NCBI GenBank assembly: GCA_964631595.1
Contig: CAZVXL010000005.1
Coordinates: 33,663 to 97,662 of the forward strand
Source of the DNA: UMGS1312 sp964631595
GTDB lineage: Bacteria; Bacillota; Clostridia; Oscillospirales; CAG-272
DNA length: 64,000 nucleotides
Reading direction: 5' to 3'
Of the stretch, positions 58,577 to 64,000 are shown in pieces. Within the stretch, counting starts at the first letter, position 1, and every line of letters starts with the position of its first letter. The notes under the pieces are model-generated. The model was not told the DNA's origin, made no database searches, and saw nothing but the letters and a program-made list of their open reading frames with translations. Made by a program: the position numbers and the translations under genes.

Positions 58577-59386
58577 CTACAGAGTAAAGCTTCCGCTTTC
58601 CCTGCCGTCAACGGCAAAGGAGAACAGCGTGCCCTTTGCCACCGCCGCAAAGTAATCGGTGCGGGCGTACTCGTCCGCGTAGTGCTTTTCGATCAGCCCA
58701 AGTGTTTCTCTGAGCTGAAGCATGGCGGCAAATTCGTGCTTACAGCCGTAGCCGCAAAAGCAGGAGCACACAAGCCCGCCGATCTCGCCGTCGCGGTATT
58801 CGAACTCCACCTCGTATGCCTCACGACCCTCAACTATCGCATATCCCGCGGTGCCGTCGATGCTTATGTATCTCACCCTGTTGTCCGTGTAGTATTCACC
58901 GCCTCTGTCCGCGATCTTTGAGCTGACCCCCATGCCGGTGAGGTCGCTCAGGCAGAACACGGTGCCGTCATTGCCGCTGACGAACTCCTCATCCTCCTTT
59001 GACGGGGCCTTGAACCAGCTCACCGCCTTGTCCCTCGGCAGAGCCGATCTGTCAAAGGTCACAAAGTGACTGCCCGCCATGAAGAAGCGACCGCTCACAT
59101 CGGTATCCGCTACGGCAATGACGCGCTTGTAATCGGATACCTTTATCTTGAAATTGTAGCTTACTTCCTCTACGCGACCGAGCATACCCTCAAGCTTGCC
59201 GTCAACGTAGACTCTGTTACCGCGATGCAGATCGAAGGTGTCATTATAGTATGCAAGCGTCATATCGCGCTCCGAAAAATAGACCTGCACCACCGATCTC
59301 CGAGGTGTCACCTGTCTTGGTGCGGCAAAAGTGTCTGCGGGCTCTCTTTCGGGTGTGTCTGCCGTAAATCCTATTTTCTGTTTCAT
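58577..59386 (-). CDS. SWIM zinc-finger protein
   Basis: 269 residues from ATG at 59386 with AGGAGG-like AGGAT upstream. A mostly beta N-terminal two thirds with no recognised fold. The C-terminal part contains GLVCSCFCGYGCKHEFAAMLQL, matching the SWIM pattern CxC...CxH that binds zinc and often nucleic acid. No helicase domain is attached, unlike many SWIM proteins. It stands alone, flanked by hairpins. Function unknown. Confidence 0.75.
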   Translation of the reverse strand: MKQKIGFTADTPEREPADTFAAPRQVTPRRSVVQVYFSERDMTLAYYNDTFDLHRGNRVYVDGKLEGMLGRVEEVSYNFKIKVSDYKRVIAVADTDVSGRFFMAGSHFVTFDRSALPRDKAVSWFKAPSKEDEEFVSGNDGTVFCLSDLTGMGVSSKIADRGGEYYTDNRVRYISIDGTAGYAIVEGREAYEVEFEYRDGEIGGLVCSCFCGYGCKHEFAAMLQLRETLGLIEKHYADEYARTDYFAAVAKGTLFSFAVDGRESGSFTL

Positions 59387-59523
59387 GACTTATCCTCCTA
59401 TAGCTTCGGTGTAATAATATTATGGTAACTTTCGCTTCGGGCTCGGGTAGCGCTCGGCGCTCTCATGCCGCCGGCACCTGCGCTCCGATCCTTATGTCTG
59501 TATTATACACCTCGGCGTGTCCC

Positions 59524-59550
59524 AAAAAGCGGACTCACGCGCCGCTTTTT
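59524..59550. terminator. Terminator-like hairpin in the 59387-59631 gap
   Basis: Stem aaaaagcgg (59524-59532) / ccgcttttt (59542-59550), 9-nt loop. Confidence 0.65.
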
Positions 59551-59562
59551 GATTTGCGACGG

Positions 59563-59595
59563 AAAAGACCGCCGACTTTTTGTCGGCGGTCTTTT
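59563..59595. terminator. Strong terminator of the 59632 gene
   Basis: Stem aaaagaccgccgac (59563-59576) / gtcggcggtctttt (59582-59595), loop ttttt, perfect 14 bp; A run on the left serves the minus-strand gene. Confidence 0.9.
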
Positions 59596-59631
59596 TATGA
59601 TGCCTGCCCTCTGTGACCGACGGGCCGGGAA

Positions 59632-60855
59632 TCATTTCTTCCATGAATTTTCGGCGTGTTCCATATCCTCTGCGGAGGGAGCGTAGGGAATGGAGGAGCA
59701 ACGGATATCGACGTTGCCGTTCGCATCCGGGAAAGGAGAGATCCTGTCGTTCTCCCAGAGAAGCTTGTCCTCCTCCTTGGAGAAATCGGGAATATCGTAC
59801 GGGATGTTGCCGTTGAGGATACTTCTCCAGCCGAGTATCGCGCAGGATGCCATTGCGGTGGAACGGTATACGTTCCAGTAGGGCTGCTCTCCGTTTTCGA
59901 TAGCCTTGATGAAGTAATATACTACCATGAAGTCGGAGCCGCCGTGTCCTGCCTTGGATGCCTCCTCACCGAGTGCGGGGTCCGGCCAATCGTAGTCGTT
60001 CTCGGTGGTGCATTCCTCCACGTCCTCGGGCTTAGCCCAAGGGTTGTATACGATGCGGAGCTTTCCGTTGGTGGGGCTGATCTCGGTGCCGCCCTTGGTG
60101 CAGCAAAGTCTGTAGTGGCTTCCGTGAGGAGCGAACTGAGACCATCCGTTTACACGGAATACGGCGTTGTTGTCGGTCTGGATCATAAGTATTGCGGCAG
60201 CGTCACCGGTCTGAAGCGCGGTGTCCTTTGCAACCTCAGGAGCAAAGGATGCCATGGCGGTAACTCTCGTGGGCATACAGTCCGTCATCATCATGAGCGG
60301 TGCAAGAGCGTGTGTGGTATAGAAGGTACGGGGAGTCCAGTTTCTCCAGTGATACTTGCCGGGAGCAAGCGCATTCTGGTCATCGCTGCTCATGGGATGA
60401 ACGTATTCGCCCTCGGCGTATACGATCTTTCCGAGCTTACCGGTCTTGTAGACAGCCTCCATTGCGAGGTTTTCCTTGAAGTACGGGTAATTCTCAAGGA
60501 GAGCGTAGATCTTGCCGGTAGCCTCTACCGTGCGGACGAGCTCAACACCCTCTGCCATGGTTATGTTGCTTATGGTCTCGCTGAGCACGTGCTTGCCAGC
60601 CTTCAGTGCCTTGATGGCGAAGGAAGCGTGCTCACAGAAATAGTTTGCGAGGACGACACCGTCCATATCAACCTTCAAAAACTCATCGTAATCGGTGTAG
60701 ACGTGTCCCTCAAGCTCGGGATTGGAGCTTACGATCCAGTTGAGCTTGTCCTGATTGCTGTCGCAGTAAGCGACGACCTCTGCTCCGCAGGCGCGGAGGG
60801 AGCCGATGAAGCAGGCGCCTCGTCCTGCACCGACGATTCCGAATTTAAGTGCCAT
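59632..60855 (-). CDS. Gfo/Idh/MocA family oxidoreductase
   Basis: 407 residues from ATG at 60855 with AAAAGGAG upstream. N-terminal GIVGAGRGACFIGSLRACGAEVVAYCD, then LSETISNITMAEG (replacing the usual EKP block), LLENYPYFKENLAM and the conserved EGEYVHPM. The middle region (YHWRNWTPRTFYTTHAL) resembles oligosaccharide-linked members. No signal peptide. A single-gene unit with promoter at 60922-60950 and a strong terminator. It lies divergent from a DUF4838 lipoprotein, so the two may serve one glycan pathway. Confidence 0.85.
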   Translation of the reverse strand: MALKFGIVGAGRGACFIGSLRACGAEVVAYCDSNQDKLNWIVSSNPELEGHVYTDYDEFLKVDMDGVVLANYFCEHASFAIKALKAGKHVLSETISNITMAEGVELVRTVEATGKIYALLENYPYFKENLAMEAVYKTGKLGKIVYAEGEYVHPMSSDDQNALAPGKYHWRNWTPRTFYTTHALAPLMMMTDCMPTRVTAMASFAPEVAKDTALQTGDAAAILMIQTDNNAVFRVNGWSQFAPHGSHYRLCCTKGGTEISPTNGKLRIVYNPWAKPEDVEECTTENDYDWPDPALGEEASKAGHGGSDFMVVYYFIKAIENGEQPYWNVYRSTAMASCAILGWRSILNGNIPYDIPDFSKEEDKLLWENDRISPFPDANGNVDIRCSSIPYAPSAEDMEHAENSWKK

Positions 60856-60921
60856 AGTATCTCCTTTTTCCGAAAATCGGAAACGGTACGATTAAACGGG
60901 GTACCGGAGCCGTTTTTTGCT

Positions 60922-60950
60922 ATTTTAGCATAGTATTTCTTGAATTGCAA
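60922..60950 (-). promoter_or_regulatory. Promoter of the 60855 oxidoreductase
   Basis: Minus strand TTGCAA (60945-60950), 17-nt spacer, TAAAAT (60922-60927), 67 nt upstream of the start. The 351-nt gap 60856-61206 holds this and the divergent promoter at 61142-61170. Confidence 0.8.
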
Positions 60951-61141
60951 TAGGTTTCATTCAAAAAAATACACCGAAAATTCGGACTTTTTTCGCGGTG
61001 AGCGCGTGTGTGCGGCACATCTCCTCAGACGTGCCCGAGACCGCTTTTCGCGACCTCTCCGATCCCGCGGTGAGATGAGGGCGGCGCGTACCCGTTACGA
61101 GATATTTCATGAACACGCGGTGACAAAATCGTGCATTTGTA

Positions 61142-61170
61142 TTGCAATTTGTACAATAATATGGTATCAT
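61142..61170 (+). promoter_or_regulatory. Promoter of the DUF4838 lipoprotein gene
   Basis: TTGCAA (61142-61147), 17-nt spacer, TATCAT (61165-61170). A TATAAT just downstream (61174-61179) is an alternative -10. Confidence 0.65.
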
Positions 61171-61206
61171 TGATATAATAAATCATCTGTTTTAAGGGGT
61201 AGATAT

Positions 61207-63399
61207 ATGAAAAGAATAATTGCTGCCGTATCTCTTGCGGCGATTCTTGTCTCCTGCGGAACGGTACCGACCGGTACACCGACCTCCGCCGTATCCGTCA
61301 GTACATCTGCCGAGGCATCGGCGGAATGGCTCTCGAATAAGCTCGGCGGGCTTGACGGCTCCTTCGTGCTCGGCGTGGGCGAGGATGCCGAGAGCTACGG
61401 CGTCGATCTGTCGGGGCTTCGCGATGACGGCTACGTGATCCGCAAGCAGAACGGCACCTCCCTCATCTTCGGTAAGACCGAGAGCGGGCTTGACCGTGCC
61501 GTGAGAAGATACTACAAGGACTGCGCCGATACGGGCAGTGCGAATATCACCTATGGAGAGGGCTACAGGGTAAAGAGCATCACCGTAGCCGACCGTTCTC
61601 TTGCCGATTACGCGATCCGCGTTATCGCAGACGATGACGATCTGCACGCGCTTGCCGCCTCGGAGCTCAGAAAATACCTCGGTGAGGCCTGCGGCGTGTA
61701 TCCCGAGATCGTAAATGATGATCCGGAGCACGGAATATACATCGTGCAGGTGAAGCCGGACAGCGAGAGATATGCAACTCTCGGAGATGAGGGCTTTACA
61801 GTGGAGGTAGATGAGGACGGAGACCTCTACATCTACGGCGGACAGTACCGCGGCTGTCTGTACGGCGTTTACGGCTTTCTTGAGGATCATATCGGCTACC
61901 GCTTTATGTATGACTGTGAGCAGCGCGGAAATATGGATTATCTGTATGAGGCGGACAGGGTGGACATTCCGGCGGGAACGTCGGACACGCAGGTGCCCTC
62001 GTTTGCTTTGCGCGATTTCTATTACCCCGGCGATGACCGCTCCGGCAATACCTACCTTCCCGTGGAGCACCTCATGAAGCTCAAGTATTCGGGCTCTTGC
62101 ATAAACAGCAACAGATATTACAACGGATATCAGATCCATACGGTGGCTTGCCACGGTATACAGATGGTGTCGGGTCTGTTCCCCGATTATTCCCGCAGCG
62201 ACAATAAGCAGCCCTGCTTTACGAGCGAGGAGAATATTGAGATCGCGATAAACGGCTACAAGGATTACCTGAAGAAGCGTGAGGAGAGCGGCTACGTTGT
62301 CGGCAAGGATATCTGCGAGATCGACGTTGCTCAGGACGATTTTATGGTCTTCTGCGAATGCTCGAGCTGCATGGAGTACATAAACAGCGAGGGCGGATAT
62401 ATAGGCCCCGTGCTGTATTTCACAAATGAGCTTGCAAGAGCCTTTGCCGCGGAATACGGCGAGGACTTCTATGTAAAGATGCTCTCCTATTGGGGAACAA
62501 CAAAGCCGCCGAAAAACATGAGACCGGAAAAGAACGTGAACGTTTCCTACTGCTTCTATAATGATCTTGAAAAGAGCATATGCTACAATCACTGCATCGA
62601 CGGCTCCGAGTGTGTTGAGGACAGCGGTCTCAAGGGCACTTGGAATGTGACGAACTACCCCTTCGCAGAGGAGTTGAAGGAGTGGAGCAAGATCGCCAAC
62701 CGATTGACGATCTGGTATTATCCGGGAGCATGGGACTGCTACGGTCTGACATCTTCTACGATAAAGAATCTCCGTGCGGATATGGCGTTCCTTGAGAGCC
62801 TCGGTACGATCGAAGGCATCTTCCTCTGCCCGTGGAATTACAAGCAGACGGAAACACTTATCGACAGATACCTCCTTGCAAAGCTCATGTGGGATGCCAC
62901 GATCTCGGAGGAGGAGTATTGGGATCTGATCGAGGAATACATCATGATCTACGGCGGCGGCGGTGCGAAGTATATCGTGGAATATCTGCACAGCCAGATA
63001 GATGACGTTGCCGGAAACGGATGCTGGTCAATAATGGCGTGGTCAGCCCCCGGAAAGCGTGTCAACCTTGAACGCGCAAAGAATACGTTCGATTACCATG
63101 TCGAGCTGTTCGACCGCGCGGTATCACTTGCGGAAACAGCCGAGGAGGAGCGCTTCTGCCGCAGCTTCGGACTGTCGATGTACTTCACGGGACTTATCTC
63201 CACACATACGGATTGGTATCTTGAGGGAGACGAGGCTCTGCGTGAGAAATACACGAGATACTACGATTACTTCACGAAGTACGCGCTGGAATACAAGTAT
63301 TACTACGGAGATGTGTTCTCCGAGAAGGATGTTGATATCGAAAAGAATCTTGCGGAATTGATGGATTCTCAGGAGCGCTACGGCGAGTGGTGGAAATAG
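61207..63399 (+). CDS. DUF4838 glycoside-hydrolase-like lipoprotein
   Basis: 730 residues with a lipoprotein signal (MKRIIAAVSLAAILVSCG, lipobox LVSC). Residues ~130-260 resemble the N-terminal domain of GH67 alpha-glucuronidases (LAASELRKYLGEACGVYPEIV, YIYGGQYRGCLYGVYGFLEDHIGYRF), and the rest matches DUF4838 barrels (EIDVAQDDFMVFCECSSC, WYYPGAWDCYG, LCPWNYKQTETLIDRYLLAKLMWDA). Probably an extracellular, membrane-tethered enzyme acting on glycans; substrate unknown. A cytoplasmic Gfo/Idh enzyme is divergent. A terminator follows at 63405. Confidence 0.88.
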   Translation: MKRIIAAVSLAAILVSCGTVPTGTPTSAVSVSTSAEASAEWLSNKLGGLDGSFVLGVGEDAESYGVDLSGLRDDGYVIRKQNGTSLIFGKTESGLDRAVRRYYKDCADTGSANITYGEGYRVKSITVADRSLADYAIRVIADDDDLHALAASELRKYLGEACGVYPEIVNDDPEHGIYIVQVKPDSERYATLGDEGFTVEVDEDGDLYIYGGQYRGCLYGVYGFLEDHIGYRFMYDCEQRGNMDYLYEADRVDIPAGTSDTQVPSFALRDFYYPGDDRSGNTYLPVEHLMKLKYSGSCINSNRYYNGYQIHTVACHGIQMVSGLFPDYSRSDNKQPCFTSEENIEIAINGYKDYLKKREESGYVVGKDICEIDVAQDDFMVFCECSSCMEYINSEGGYIGPVLYFTNELARAFAAEYGEDFYVKMLSYWGTTKPPKNMRPEKNVNVSYCFYNDLEKSICYNHCIDGSECVEDSGLKGTWNVTNYPFAEELKEWSKIANRLTIWYYPGAWDCYGLTSSTIKNLRADMAFLESLGTIEGIFLCPWNYKQTETLIDRYLLAKLMWDATISEEEYWDLIEEYIMIYGGGGAKYIVEYLHSQIDDVAGNGCWSIMAWSAPGKRVNLERAKNTFDYHVELFDRAVSLAETAEEERFCRSFGLSMYFTGLISTHTDWYLEGDEALREKYTRYYDYFTKYALEYKYYYGDVFSEKDVDIEKNLAELMDSQERYGEWWK

Positions 63400-63404
63400 C
63401 TTTG

Positions 63405-63429
63405 AGGGGCTGCGTGATGCGCAGCCCCT
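63405..63429 (+). terminator. Rho-independent terminator of the DUF4838 gene
   Basis: Stem aggggctgcg (63405-63414) / cgcagcccct (63420-63429), 5-nt loop, followed by TTT. Confidence 0.85.
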
Positions 63430-63562
63430 TTTCCGTCCCATGCCGAATGAGCTTTGGGCGAGGGGCGCTTGCGCCGACACCTGCACCGCTTAATATCGCC
63501 GCACGACTCCCCGAGCCGTTCCGATGCCTGTGTCGGGCTTTCGCTTGGATCCGAACACCCGC

Positions 63563-63656
63563 GCATGACAGCGGCGCTTGCGACGGCGGTGAGACGGGAC
63601 TTTGCCTGAACTTAAAACCCCATGCGTGACAGCGACACTTGCGAAGGCGGTTAGAT
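63563..63656. repeat. Imperfect direct repeat of about 33 nt
   Basis: 63563-63595 and 63624-63656 share the pattern gcRtgacagcg..cttgcga.ggcggt.aga with about six differences. They lie in the 543-nt gap 63400-63942, which also holds the DUF4838 terminator and the tRNA promoter. Function unknown. Confidence 0.5.
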
Positions 63657-63718
63657 GAGGACGGGGGTCTGCTCTTTGGAGACCGAATTGCTTTTTCGGC
63701 GTGTGGCGGAAGTTGCAC

Positions 63719-63747
63719 TTGACAAAATTGCCGATACATGATAGAAT
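63719..63747 (+). promoter_or_regulatory. Promoter upstream of tRNA-Leu
   Basis: TTGACA (63719-63724), 17-nt spacer, TAGAAT (63742-63747), with TG one base before the -10 (extended -10). It would place about 190 nt of transcript before the tRNA. Confidence 0.75.
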
Positions 63748-63942
63748 AAACAAACACGCCGAGCTCGGAACAAGAGTCCCGAGACGGGTCGCAAATTTGC
63801 GGCGATCCCGAGATAAGCACGCGCAGCCGTGCACATCGGCACCCGACCGAGCAGGGTCGGCAACCGCTTGAAGCTTTGCACATCTATGGGGTGGGGAAGG
63901 GCTTTGAAGGGGGCGCCGATGACCTACCTCGGAATTATATAT

Positions 63943-64000
63943 GCACCAGTGGCGGAATTGGCAGACGCGCTAGATTTAGGATCTAGTGTCCCCGACGTGA
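63943..64000 (+). tRNA. tRNA-Leu (anticodon UAG), 3' end cut off
   Basis: Acceptor strand gcaccag (63943-63949), D-arm tggcggaattggcaga, and anticodon arm ctaga-tttagga-tctag with anticodon TAG. The gene is cut at 64000 in the variable arm (gtgtccccgacgtga). The long variable arm to come fits leucine. Confidence 0.93.

Noticed and set aside
59656..60933. A 425-codon open frame on the plus strand
   Set aside because: It lies antisense to the clear Gfo/Idh/MocA gene and has no recognisable domain.
61192..62991. A long (599-codon) open frame on the minus strand
   Set aside because: It is the antisense shadow of the DUF4838 gene; GC-rich coding sequence keeps the opposite frame open. No start context or recognisable protein.

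Overview
The window looks like the chromosome of a GC-rich anaerobic member of the Clostridia (Oscillospirales or Christensenellales type, probably a gut or rumen commensal). The evidence is the mix of SpoVG, RNase J, SipW-type (TasA/camelysin-like) secreted proteins, a class D sortase, dockerin modules, ammonia-dependent AsnA, an r1t-type holin, sigma-A promoters with 16-17 bp spacers and strong AGGAGG ribosome binding sites. Species cannot be named from the sequence alone.

Layout. 1-4801 is the end of a prophage or phage-tail-like element: distal tail protein, Gp37-like tail protein, a glycine-rich tail fibre gene broken by two frameshifts, a BppU-like baseplate protein, a XhlA-like protein, holin, and an amidase lysin that carries a dockerin. 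Host genes start at asnA (5031) followed by a type Ic aspartate aminotransferase, together an aspartate-to-asparagine route. A Gfo/Idh/MocA dehydrogenase follows on the minus strand. 8878-20040 is a cell-surface locus: a secreted protein, a class D sortase, a membrane protein, three tandem SipW-signal proteins behind a structured leader, a 1556-residue repeat protein, a further SipW-type protein and a sortase-anchored (PPQTGD) TasA-like protein.

20041-20724 is a non-coding stretch with a 35-bp tandem repeat, a long inverted repeat and a multi-hairpin leader in front of RNase J. An apparent operon then runs RNase J, Dabb protein, U32 peptidase (TrhP-like), UppP and a SLOG protein. 25424-32724 holds carbohydrate-linked genes: a secreted DUF4091 protein with dockerin, acetate kinase, an unfamiliar TIM-barrel protein, a DUF1080 protein and an M29 aminopeptidase. 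32899-37980 is a group of envelope and unknown proteins: a PrsA-like lipoprotein, a membrane-anchored barrel-like protein, several unknowns, a small phosphoesterase and a 45-residue membrane protein. 38099-48022 carries housekeeping genes: AlaX editing protein, MurC, SpoVG, a sugar isomerase, a DMT exporter, SecG/RNase R and an HtrA protease.

48225-53976 holds two two-component systems. The second is bracketed by two paralogous small membrane proteins and shows a shared box in two promoters. 54042-63399 returns to sugar chemistry: an operon of Gfo/Idh dehydrogenase, class III aminotransferase and FGGY kinase, a SWIM zinc-finger protein, another Gfo/Idh dehydrogenase and a DUF4838 lipoprotein. 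The window ends inside a tRNA-Leu(UAG) gene.

Most transcription units can be delimited because near-consensus promoters and hairpin-plus-U terminators are visible. All functional names rest on recognition of sequence families by eye; no database search was possible.
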